The translations under genes and the position numbers were made by a program. This document shows positions 1 to 5,642 of a DNA stretch of 14,588 bases, one piece after another. The stretch is taken from contig CAZPGS010000018.1 in NCBI GenBank assembly GCA_964586135.1, forward strand, positions 1 to 14,588, written 5' to 3'. A model generated the notes under the pieces. It was given only the letters and a program-made list of their open reading frames with translations. It made no database searches and was not told the DNA's origin. The stretch is from WYZ-LMO8 sp964586135 (GTDB taxonomy: Archaea > Thermoproteota > Methanomethylicia > Nezhaarchaeales > WYZ-LMO8). Every line of letters starts with the position of its first letter. Position 1 is the stretch's first letter.

Positions 1-35
1 ACGACTTCCTCAGGAGCTTTGGTGAAGGGGCTTGA
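1..35 (+). CDS. Possible 3' end of an upstream gene (partial)
   Basis: In the frame starting at base 3 the window opens with ten sense codons (reading DFLRSFGEGA) and a TGA at 33-35. That TGA overlaps the ATG at 35-37 of the next gene as TGATG, a usual arrangement for coupled genes in archaeal operons. Ten codons are too few to identify a product or to exclude chance, so this is only a pointer that the next gene may be the second gene of an operon. Confidence 0.2.
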   Translation, partial: DFLRSFGEGA

Positions 36-811
36 TGCTCACGGTATTGAACTCGGGGTCCAAGTACGACGTCACGGGAGGCGTTAGGGAAGTGATCGAC
101 AGCGCGGTCGGCGTGATCGTCGTCGGCCGAGGAGGCGCCATTCCCAACCCGCCTTCTCACGATTTAGCCTTAAAGTTCTTGGAGAGGCCCGGCGAATTGA
201 GCGTCGATGAGGCCTTGAAGTTGCTGAGTGGGCTCAAGGGGGTCTTCGTAGGAGACCCTTCGAGGCTCGAGGTGGTTAACAAATGCTGGAGGCTCGTTGA
301 GCTCTCCGGCAAGCTCGTCGAGAGACTAGAGCTCGAGGGCTCTTGGTGCTCGTGCGTCGGCTTGACTAGGGACGGCGCGGGCAAGAGGGTCGCGTTCGAG
401 AGAGTACCAGTGCCCGAGCTAGCCCTCTTTGGGAACCTCGTCGTAGGCGTCGAGCTCTTCGGCCTTAGGTGCAGGAGGGTCGAGTTTCGCGACGTGCCCC
501 TCCTCAAGTTCAGGGAGGAGAGGCCTCCTCGCTCCATGATCGACATTCTGGCGAACATCGTCGAGGCGCAGGTGGGCGACGTAGTCGAGAACTTGGAGGG
601 TGTCGTGGAGGAGCTAGGCGACGTCGTTGAGAGGGCGCTCAAGGAGGAAGGTGAGAAGTTGAGGGCACTAGTCAGCGAGGCCTTGAGGGATGGCGTGGCT
701 TACGTGGAGCTCGACAAGCTGGCTGACGAGGTCTTCAATCAATTGTGCAAGAAGGTTGGGTTCTACGTCTTTGAGCTGAGGGAGGTGGCGAAGAGGAAGC
801 TTATGATTTGA
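35..811 (+). CDS. Hypothetical protein with helical C-terminal half
   Basis: An open frame of 258 codons that I do not recognise. The first ~40 residues look like a strand-turn-strand region with a glycine-rich GRGG segment; residues ~50-165 are mixed alpha/beta with three cysteines close together (SWCSCVG and GLRCRR); residues ~165-255 are almost wholly helical, acidic and heptad-like (EDVVENLEG... pattern), suggesting a coiled coil or helical bundle. No signal peptide or membrane segment is visible, so it is probably cytosolic. Codon use is AGG- and GAG-rich like the neighbours. The start is ATG 35, with GGTGA at 21-25 nine bases upstream; TTG 32 in the same frame is the alternative. It may be translationally coupled to an upstream gene through TGATG. 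Function unknown. Confidence 0.7.
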   Translation: MLTVLNSGSKYDVTGGVREVIDSAVGVIVVGRGGAIPNPPSHDLALKFLERPGELSVDEALKLLSGLKGVFVGDPSRLEVVNKCWRLVELSGKLVERLELEGSWCSCVGLTRDGAGKRVAFERVPVPELALFGNLVVGVELFGLRCRRVEFRDVPLLKFREERPPRSMIDILANIVEAQVGDVVENLEGVVEELGDVVERALKEEGEKLRALVSEALRDGVAYVELDKLADEVFNQLCKKVGFYVFELREVAKRKLMI

Positions 812-822
812 TCTCCTCAGCT

Positions 823-831
823 GATTAATAT
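823..831 (+). promoter_or_regulatory. Possible TATA box ahead of a small ORF
   Basis: An AT-only stretch (ATTAATAT) in an otherwise GC-rich region. A transcript would begin near 851-857, some 26-32 bases ahead of the small ORF at 883. No other gene on this strand would use it, which slightly favours the small ORF being real. Confidence 0.25.
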
Positions 832-882
832 CGTGGCAAAGCACGCATCGATAGAACAGCGGTGATGGAGTGAGTCAAGGCA

Positions 883-948
883 ATGGGTTACGTAGACCCA
901 TACATGCTATTGACGTTGCTCTTCGCTTCAGCGGCCGCTCTAGCGTGA
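883..948 (+). CDS. Possible 21-residue hydrophobic peptide
   Basis: ATG 883 opens a 21-codon frame reading MGYVDPYMLLTLLFASAAALA, then TGA. It would be a single short membrane helix with almost no tail. A weak purine-rich ribosome site (GGAGTGAG, 868-875) lies seven bases upstream and a TATA-like element is at 823-831. Reading on in frame past the TGA gives IAKRLGLSRRWLRDS, the basic cytoplasmic tail one would expect after such a helix, so the TGA may be a base error or a disabling mutation in a slightly longer small membrane protein. The frame beyond runs antisense to the radical SAM gene and its openness there is not evidence. Function unknown; chance ORF remains possible. Confidence 0.25.
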   Translation: MGYVDPYMLLTLLFASAAALA

Positions 949-998
949 ATCGCCAAGAGGCTCGGCCTCTCACGTCGCTGGCTACGTGATAGCTGGCG

Positions 999-1979
999 TC
1001 ACTCGTTGGAGGCAAGGGGGCATAGCGGATCAGGCATCATCAAGTCGCCGTATATCGCCAAAGCCCTCGCGTGGCAACCGCCTAGGCATGTATCTACGTG
1101 GCTACAGGCCACGCAGGGACCCTTCAGGTTTTCTGGGTTCATCAACGACTTGACGAGCTCGTTGCTCGAGTACTCCGCCCAAGCCTCCCGAACCCCCTTC
1201 TTGACGTCCGTGACCTTTACGTCGGTGGTGTCGCAAAGCAACACGCTACCGTCGGGGGCTATGTCCATGCACGCACTCATCATGCAACCCGAAGCGTAGA
1301 CCCTCCTCGAACTTATGAGCGACGAGGCGAATGGAGAGCACCAGAGCTCCACGTCGAGGCCCACCTCCTCCGCCTTCTGAGCCACCAGCGAAAAGGCCTC
1401 CTTCGTCATGCTCGGCGTGGGCAGGAGGCTCCTGTCCGCTCGGCCGACGGGTATTATTGGTATCAGGGCGGCGCTCGATGTGCCCAATTCGGCGCACAGC
1501 TCCACGTACCTCCCAGCCTCGCCATAGTTCATCGAGTTAATGGTCATGACTGGCTCCACTTGCACCCCGTGGTCCCTGAGCTTCCTGATCCTCTCCAGGA
1601 CGAGGTCGAAGTAGGGCCCCCTTATCTTGGCGAAGGTCTCTTTAGAGGCACCGTCGATGCTCACTTGAACCTCGACCTCCCTTTTGGCCAAGAACTTCAT
1701 GAACTCCTCTGTCAGTTTGAGGGCGTTGGTGGTGAAGCTCACGTGTAGCCCCCTCTCTCGGGCCTCGACTATCAGCTTCGGTAAGTCCTCCCTCAGCGTG
1801 GGCTCTCCGCCAGTTATCGAGAGGTGCCGGGCTCTGATCTCGGCGATTCCGTCGACGACCTTTAAGGCCTCATCAGTCGATAGCCCGGGCAAAGTGCTGA
1901 AGCGAGATGCGTAGCAGTGCCTGCAGCTCAAATTACACCTGCCGGTCACGATCCACACGACCAGCGCGCAGAAATTCAC
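999..1979 (-). CDS. Radical SAM/SPASM domain protein
   Basis: A 327-residue cytosolic iron-sulfur enzyme. Numbered from GTG 1979, the radical SAM cluster motif CxxxCxxC is at Cys15, Cys19, Cys22, followed by the SAM-binding GGEP at 57-60. The C-terminus carries a complete SPASM set: Cys238-x6-Gly-x4-Cys250, then CX2CX5CX3C at 290, 293, 299, 303, and Cys321, enough for auxiliary 4Fe-4S clusters. SPASM enzymes modify peptides, proteins or tetrapyrrole precursors (PqqE, anSME, AhbC/AhbD families are examples); the substrate here cannot be read from the sequence. The frame is open up to 2120, but the extra 47 residues are Cys/Pro/Ser-rich and unlike the family, while GTG 1979 is preceded by GGTGGT and lies just before the first conserved strand. 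It is a lone gene with a 153-base gap upstream. Confidence 0.85.
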   Translation of the reverse strand: MNFCALVVWIVTGRCNLSCRHCYASRFSTLPGLSTDEALKVVDGIAEIRARHLSITGGEPTLREDLPKLIVEARERGLHVSFTTNALKLTEEFMKFLAKREVEVQVSIDGASKETFAKIRGPYFDLVLERIRKLRDHGVQVEPVMTINSMNYGEAGRYVELCAELGTSSAALIPIIPVGRADRSLLPTPSMTKEAFSLVAQKAEEVGLDVELWCSPFASSLISSRRVYASGCMMSACMDIAPDGSVLLCDTTDVKVTDVKKGVREAWAEYSSNELVKSLMNPENLKGPCVACSHVDTCLGGCHARALAIYGDLMMPDPLCPLASNE

Positions 1980-2050
1980 AAGCACCACCGACGCCGAGCA
2001 GGGAGGCGGGCTGCCACTAATTGAGCATAGCGCTATAGCAGGGAGGGGTC

Positions 2051-2059
2051 GTATAACCC
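2051..2059 (-). promoter_or_regulatory. Candidate TATA box for the radical SAM gene
   Basis: On the minus strand this reads GGGTTATAC and would place a transcript start near 2028, giving a leader of about 50 bases before GTG 1979. A second candidate, GCTATAG at 2040-2034, would give a leader of about 30 bases. Either lies inside the upstream extension of the frame, which supports the shorter protein. Confidence 0.3.
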
Positions 2060-2132
2060 TTATTGTTGAAGGCGACGGGTCCTCGTTGAGGCGCCTGCAC
2101 AACTGTTGAGCTCGAACCACGAAGTCATTAAG

Positions 2133-2792
2133 TCAGTGGCGAGCTTGAGCTCTGCAGGACTCGGCTATGAGCTTCGAGGCGAGCTCTACTGCTTCTCGAA
2201 CCACCTCCTCGCTGACGCCCTTGACGCCGCAGGCCACTATCAATATCCTCTTGGTCTCTTGAGTGACCATCGTTTGCACGGAGTCCCTGTGGGGGAAGAC
2301 GTGCATGACCACGCCCCTCGAGTCGACCAACACCACGTCCCTGTCGCTGAGGGCCTCGGGGGCGCCGCCTATCGGGTGGAAGAGCCCTCCAGCGCGAGCC
2401 CTCCTGAGCTTTAGAGGCAACGCGGCTTTGTCTAAGTCGTATATCCCTATGGGCACCATGGTCCTCATCGAAGCCACGTTCCCCAAGTCCACCACGTTGT
2501 TTATTAGAGGTATGGACCCGCTCCTCAGGGCCCTCCTTATGAGGGCCTCTGAGGAGGGCCTGGTCTTGGTAGGGTCTATCCCCAAGCGCCAGTAGAAGTC
2601 CCTATAAGCCCTTATCACCGGATGATCCTTGAGGCCCTCCAAGGTCAGACTGGACCTGACTTCCTCCACGGCCTCCTCCACGGCTTTCACTACGTACTCG
2701 CTAGAGCGAGAGTCATAGACCTCGACCCCCTCGAGGGAGGCCCACTTCAAGAATATCCCCAGCGACTTCACGTCCTCCTCTATCTCTATCAT
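2133..2792 (-). CDS. Free-standing B3/4 domain protein
   Basis: A 219-residue protein matching the B3/4 domain otherwise found in the beta subunit of phenylalanyl-tRNA synthetase (COG3382-type stand-alone form). Recognisable landmarks are RDFYWRLGIDPTKTRPSSEA, then IPLINNVVDLGNVAS, and the later GGLFHPIGGAPEAL segment. In PheRS this domain holds the editing site that hydrolyses Tyr-tRNA(Phe); the stand-alone proteins have no settled function as far as I know, so a role in RNA or amino-acid proofreading is inference only. The frame is open to TTG 2822, but the TATA box at 2824-2831 would put the transcript start near 2801, inside that extension. ATG 2792 then gives a leader of about nine bases, so I use it. 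It diverges from the aminotransferase gene. Confidence 0.85.
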   Translation of the reverse strand: MIEIEEDVKSLGIFLKWASLEGVEVYDSRSSEYVVKAVEEAVEEVRSSLTLEGLKDHPVIRAYRDFYWRLGIDPTKTRPSSEALIRRALRSGSIPLINNVVDLGNVASMRTMVPIGIYDLDKAALPLKLRRARAGGLFHPIGGAPEALSDRDVVLVDSRGVVMHVFPHRDSVQTMVTQETKRILIVACGVKGVSEEVVREAVELASKLIAESCRAQARH

Positions 2793-2823
2793 GATTCCCT
2801 TGAGAGCAATTGTCAGGGGCAAA

Positions 2824-2831
2824 ATTTAAAT
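2824..2831. promoter_or_regulatory. Palindromic TATA box serving two divergent genes
   Basis: ATTTAAAT reads the same on both strands. Rightward it predicts a start near 2854, then a ribosome site at 2859-2864 and GTG 2876 of the aminotransferase. Leftward it predicts a start near 2801 and ATG 2792 of the B3/4 gene. The rightward side has the more typical purine-rich BRE-like flank (GGGCAAA), so rightward transcription may be stronger. The same box occurs at 9721-9728. Confidence 0.5.
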
Positions 2832-2858
2832 CCTTACCCTTAGCCAATCCTTGCCGGC

Positions 2859-2864
2859 GGAGGT
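2859..2864 (+). promoter_or_regulatory. Ribosome binding site fixing the aminotransferase start
   Basis: GGAGGT lies 11 bases before GTG 2876. No other ATG, GTG or TTG in frame occurs between here and the conserved first block of the enzyme, so this site decides the start. An ATG at 2874 is in another frame and ends after seven codons. Confidence 0.45.
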
Positions 2865-2875
2865 CAGCCGCCGAT

Positions 2876-4087
2876 GTGGGAGCCGGACGCCGAGTAGACC
2901 TCGAGGAGCTTTCAGGGAGGCCTCGGCAGTGGAGCGAAGTCCTCAGCGAAAAGGTCCTGTTCTTCACGCCAGGGCCCACCTACGTGCACCCTAGGATCTT
3001 GAGGGCCCTTAGCAGGCCGATCGAGCCCCACTCGTACAGGGGCTTCATGGAGAAGTACAAGGTCGTGCTGAAGAAGCTCAAGGCCCTCTTCAAGGCCGAT
3101 GGAGAGGCCTTCTTGTTGGCGGGCTCGGGGACCCTGGCCCAAGAGGTCATGGTGCTGAACGCCGTCAGGCCCGGGGACAGAGTGCTGTGCTTGTCGACGG
3201 GGTTCTTCAGCTCGAGGTTCAAGGACATGGTGCTTAGGGCAGGGGGCAGGCCCAAGGTGGTCGAGAGGCTCGACGGGAGGGGCTTCATCAGAGGAGACGT
3301 CGAGGGGCTCGTCAAGAGAGGCTCCTTTGAGGCCATAACCGTCGCGCACGTCGATACCTCGACGGGCGTTACGTCGTATATAGACGAGATAGGCGAGGTC
3401 GCCTCCAAGTACGGGGTGAAGCTATTGGTCGACGCGGTCGCCTCCCTCGGAGCCATGGACGTTAGGTGCGATGAGTGGGGGATAACCATCTGCGGGAGCT
3501 GTAGCCAGAAGGGCATAGGCGCACCACCGGGGTGCGCGTTGCTGGCCGTCAGCAAGCAGTTCGTAGAGGAGCTGGAGGCGAGGGATTACGACGTGCCCAC
3601 GTTCTACGGCGACTTGAAGATGTGGCTCAAGGTCGTGAGGGACCCCGAGAACTACCACTCTACTCAGCCAGTGAGCATGATCTACGCCATCAACGAGGCG
3701 TTAGACATGATATTCGAGGAGGGGCTGGAGAGGAGGTTCGAGAGGCACAGAGTGATAGCTGAGGCCATCAGGGCATCCGTGAGGGCCTCCGGCTTGAAGA
3801 TATTCGCTAGAAGTGGCTACGAGGCGAACACGGTGACGGTAGTGCTAAAGCCAGAGGGCCTCGACGACGTCAGGCTCAGGATCGATCTCGAGGAGCTCGG
3901 CGTAACGGTGGCTAGGGGCTCCGGCCCCCTCAGACGAGCGACTTTCAGGATAGGCCATATGGGCTGGATAACGCCAAGCGACGCGCTTGCACTGGTCTCG
4001 TCGCTCCAGCTGATGCTTCGACGAATGGGCTTCAAGCCAAAGCGTGACATGGTCAAGGCAGCTCTAGAGGCCTTGGCCTCGTCGTAA
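2876..4087 (+). CDS. Class V aminotransferase (serine/alanine-glyoxylate or pyruvate type)
   Basis: A PLP-dependent cytosolic aminotransferase of the COG0075 family (alanine-glyoxylate / serine-pyruvate aminotransferase). Numbered from GTG 2876 (403 residues): FFTPGPT near 29-35, the glycine-rich PLP-phosphate turn AGSGT near 82-86, Asp186 in VDAVAS which pairs with the pyridine nitrogen, and the Schiff-base lysine Lys212 in SCSQKGIGAPPG. RIGHMGW near the C-terminus is another family hallmark. It transfers the amino group of alanine or serine to glyoxylate or pyruvate; the exact pair cannot be read. Length is a little above the usual ~380 because of a ~25-residue N-terminal lead without conservation. 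The longer frame from TTG 2810 would start inside the promoter, so it is rejected. Its 3' end overlaps the convergent cyclophilin-like gene by 35 bases. Confidence 0.88.
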   Translation: MGAGRRVDLEELSGRPRQWSEVLSEKVLFFTPGPTYVHPRILRALSRPIEPHSYRGFMEKYKVVLKKLKALFKADGEAFLLAGSGTLAQEVMVLNAVRPGDRVLCLSTGFFSSRFKDMVLRAGGRPKVVERLDGRGFIRGDVEGLVKRGSFEAITVAHVDTSTGVTSYIDEIGEVASKYGVKLLVDAVASLGAMDVRCDEWGITICGSCSQKGIGAPPGCALLAVSKQFVEELEARDYDVPTFYGDLKMWLKVVRDPENYHSTQPVSMIYAINEALDMIFEEGLERRFERHRVIAEAIRASVRASGLKIFARSGYEANTVTVVLKPEGLDDVRLRIDLEELGVTVARGSGPLRRATFRIGHMGWITPSDALALVSSLQLMLRRMGFKPKRDMVKAALEALASS

Positions 4088-4490
4088 TGAGGCCGGGCTG
4101 CGACTTCTCGACTCTGACCTTCTCCCCTTCCCTCACTTTCTTCAAGACCTTGGGGTCTCCGACTATTTTGCCCACGACGTTGACCGGGCTGTAGGGCTTT
4201 ATGACGTCCGGGCTCGGGCTCGAGAGCGTGGGCCCGAAGAACAGGCAGAGCGACGGCTCCTCCGGCCAGTAGGCGACGTCGCCTAAGTCGACCACTTCCT
4301 TGGGGTTCTCCAGCGGCACTGAGAAGGGTACCGAGAAGTAGACCTCCTCTCCCCAGAGGTGGGCCTCGGACTCGAAGGGCAACGACGACAGTAGCGCCTT
4401 AGCGGTCTCGGGGTTCTGGTCTAAGTCGATGGTGCACTCGACCGAGAGCCCCGACTCGAATGTTATCCTGATCCGCGCTCTCTCCTCCAA
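4053..4490 (-). CDS. Cyclophilin-like protein (TM1367/COG2164 family)
   Basis: A 145-residue beta-rich protein of the DUF369-type family whose structure resembles the cyclophilin barrel. Family landmarks are WGEEVYFSVP near 46-55, VVDLGDVAYWPEEPSLCLFFGPT near 66-88 and YSPVNVVGKI near 99-108. Biochemical role is not established; peptidyl-prolyl isomerase activity has not to my knowledge been shown and should not be assumed. The start is TTG 4490, only four bases after the flavin reductase stop; GAGGTGA inside the last codons of that gene (4500-4506) serves as ribosome site. The two are therefore almost certainly co-transcribed. The last 35 bases overlap the end of the aminotransferase gene on the other strand. 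Confidence 0.8.
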   Translation of the reverse strand: MEERARIRITFESGLSVECTIDLDQNPETAKALLSSLPFESEAHLWGEEVYFSVPFSVPLENPKEVVDLGDVAYWPEEPSLCLFFGPTLSSPSPDVIKPYSPVNVVGKIVGDPKVLKKVREGEKVRVEKSQPGLITTRPRPLELP

Positions 4491-4494
4491 AGCT

Positions 4495-5043
4495 CTACTT
4501 CACCTCGAAGCAGGCTTGGGGGATCGCGAAGTACTTGCCCCCTGCGTGGAGCAGTACGTTCGCCCTCTCGTTCCACAAGTTGTTCGTCAAGAGCTCTTCG
4601 TCGGCGTACGCGGCCACCACTTCAGCTATGTAGACGTTGCACTCGCCGGCCTTGACGAAGTCGACGATCTTGCACTCCAAGTGGCCTATGCACTGCTCTA
4701 TTATCGGGGCGCTTACCTTCCTAGCCGGCTGGGTCTTCAGCCCGGTCACGGCGAACTTATCAGTCCTCCTACCGCTCCTGGTGCCAGCTATCCAAACGGC
4801 CTTGAGGAGGTCCGCCGACGGTATGTTAACCGTGAACTCCTTGGTTGCCTCTATTAACTGGTGCGTGTACCCCCTCCTCCAGAGCGATAGAGCTATCAGC
4901 GGCGGCTCCTCGCTGACGGGTGTGATCCAAGAACAAGCCATGACGTTGGGCCTGCCGTCCCTGTCCACCGAGCAAACTAAGGCGACGGGCCTGGGATGGA
5001 GCAAGAGGTAAAAGGGCTCGACGTCTTTCTTCAATTCCAGCAC
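4495..5043 (-). CDS. Flavin reductase-like FMN-binding protein
   Basis: A protein of about 180 residues with the flavin reductase-like split-barrel fold (COG1853). The start RPVALVCSVDRDGRPNVMAC is the usual first hairpin, followed by PPLIALSL, TKEFTVNIPSADL and the C-terminal strands that wrap FMN. Such proteins bind FMN and either reduce flavin with NAD(P)H or serve as ferric or partner reductases; the partner is unknown here. GTG 5043 is used because a TATA-like element at 5070-5077 predicts a transcript start near 5047, giving an almost leaderless message; TTG 5034, preceded by GGGTG, is the alternative and costs three residues. First gene of a two-gene operon with the cyclophilin-like protein. 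Confidence 0.87.
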   Translation of the reverse strand: MLELKKDVEPFYLLLHPRPVALVCSVDRDGRPNVMACSWITPVSEEPPLIALSLWRRGYTHQLIEATKEFTVNIPSADLLKAVWIAGTRSGRRTDKFAVTGLKTQPARKVSAPIIEQCIGHLECKIVDFVKAGECNVYIAEVVAAYADEELLTNNLWNERANVLLHAGGKYFAIPQACFEVK

Positions 5044-5069
5044 CCGGTGAAGTTATCTTAGACGGCATT

Positions 5070-5077
5070 TCTTAAGC
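5070..5077 (-). promoter_or_regulatory. Candidate TATA box for the flavin reductase operon
   Basis: The minus strand reads CGCTTAAGAA here, in a short AT-rich gap between divergent genes. Spacing places transcription near 5047, four bases before GTG 5043. On the plus strand, TTATCTTA (5053-5060) is at the right distance to serve the gene starting at ATG 5087. Confidence 0.35.
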
Positions 5078-5086
5078 GTTTATGGG

Positions 5087-5175
5087 ATGAATATGAGGCT
5101 AAAGCCGTTGTGCGAGCTCGAGCTAAAGCCGAGAGAGCCCTTCAACTTTCACTTGACGGCCTCTTGCTACAACTT
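5087..5175 (+). CDS. N-terminal fragment of a gene cut by the assembly gap
   Basis: Twenty-nine codons are visible, from ATG 5087 (ATG 5093 is also possible) up to the Ns. The peptide contains ELKPREPFNFHLTASCYN. The pattern PF-x-F-x-L-T after a basic/acidic strand reminds me of the N-terminal sheet of AlkA/OGG-like helix-hairpin-helix DNA glycosylases, but this is a weak resemblance from 29 residues and no catalytic part is visible. A TATA-like element at 5053-5060 predicts a near-leaderless transcript. The rest of the gene is lost in the gap, and whether anything lies between it and the acidic protein on the other side is unknown. Confidence 0.5.
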
Positions 5176-5275
5176 NNNNNNNNNNNNNNNNNNNNNNNNN
5201 NNNNNNNNNNNNNNNNNNNNNNNNNNNNNNNNNNNNNNNNNNNNNNNNNNNNNNNNNNNNNNNNNNNNNNNNNNN
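5176..5275. other. Assembly gap (100 Ns)
   Basis: Exactly 100 Ns, the usual placeholder for a gap of unknown size. True distance between the flanks is unknown; only the left-hand gene is visibly truncated. The right-hand gene's TAA stop begins two bases inside the resumed sequence. Confidence 0.98.
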
Positions 5276-5276
5276 A

Positions 5277-5597
5277 TTAGTCCTCATGATGGCTATAAGC
5301 GAGCCTCTTCCTGTTCAGCTCGTCTATCTTCTTCAAGAGCTCATCTTTGGTTATCAAGCCCTTTTCCTCGAGCAACTTGGCCAAGCTCCATATTATGACC
5401 TCTTGGTACTCAATAGTAGAGATGAGGGAGTCTATGACGTTCATCATGGCGTCGAAGCCCTGGCCCGAGGCTATGCTATGGATGAGCTCCTCAACTTCGT
5501 CGTCGAAGTCCTCATCATTGAAGGCTTTCTGCAATGCCATATCGTCTGGAGCTAAAGGCGTCCTCCTCGGCAAAGGTGCCTTGGGCAACATCCTCAC
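5277..5597 (-). CDS. Small acidic helical protein of unknown function
   Basis: A 106-residue protein I do not recognise. Residues 1-20 are basic and proline-rich (PKAPLPRRTPLAP), residues 20-50 are strongly acidic (FNDEDFDDEVEEL), and the remainder is predicted helical, ending in LAKLLEEKGLITKDELLKKI, a short two-helix element seen at the C-termini of assorted small archaeal and bacterial proteins. No metal site or membrane segment is visible. The start is GTG 5597 or ATG 5591, both behind a TTTAAAT box at 5636-5642. Although it follows the DHH gene on the same strand it appears to have its own promoter. Its 3' end abuts the assembly gap. The amino-acid composition and promoter make it a likely real gene. 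Confidence 0.7.
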   Translation of the reverse strand: MRMLPKAPLPRRTPLAPDDMALQKAFNDEDFDDEVEELIHSIASGQGFDAMMNVIDSLISTIEYQEVIIWSLAKLLEEKGLITKDELLKKIDELNRKRLAYSHHED

Positions 5598-5635
5598 GTC
5601 CGACTAGTCTCTGCCTCACACTTCTTAGTGGAGCT

Positions 5636-5642
5636 ATTTAAA
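5636..5642 (-). promoter_or_regulatory. TATA box for the small acidic protein
   Basis: TTTAAAT on the minus strand, almost abutting the stop codon of the DHH gene (TAG, 5645-5643). It predicts a transcript start near 5613 and a leader of 16-22 bases before GTG 5597 or ATG 5591. Confidence 0.5.

Noticed and set aside
1098..1748. Long plus-strand frame of 216 codons inside the radical SAM gene
   Set aside because: Shadow of the minus-strand gene; His/Pro/Arg-rich with no family features, while the opposite strand has all SPASM motifs.
1980..2120. N-terminal extension of the radical SAM frame
   Set aside because: The 47 added residues are Cys/Pro/Ser-rich, unlike the family, and overlap TATA-like elements; GTG 1979 has a GGTGGT site.
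2810..2875. N-terminal extension of the aminotransferase from TTG 2810
   Set aside because: It would start upstream of the TATA box at 2824-2831 and shows no family conservation; GTG 2876 has a ribosome site.
2874..2897. Seven-codon upstream ORF overlapping the aminotransferase start
   Set aside because: Too short and probably chance; no sign of conservation can be judged.
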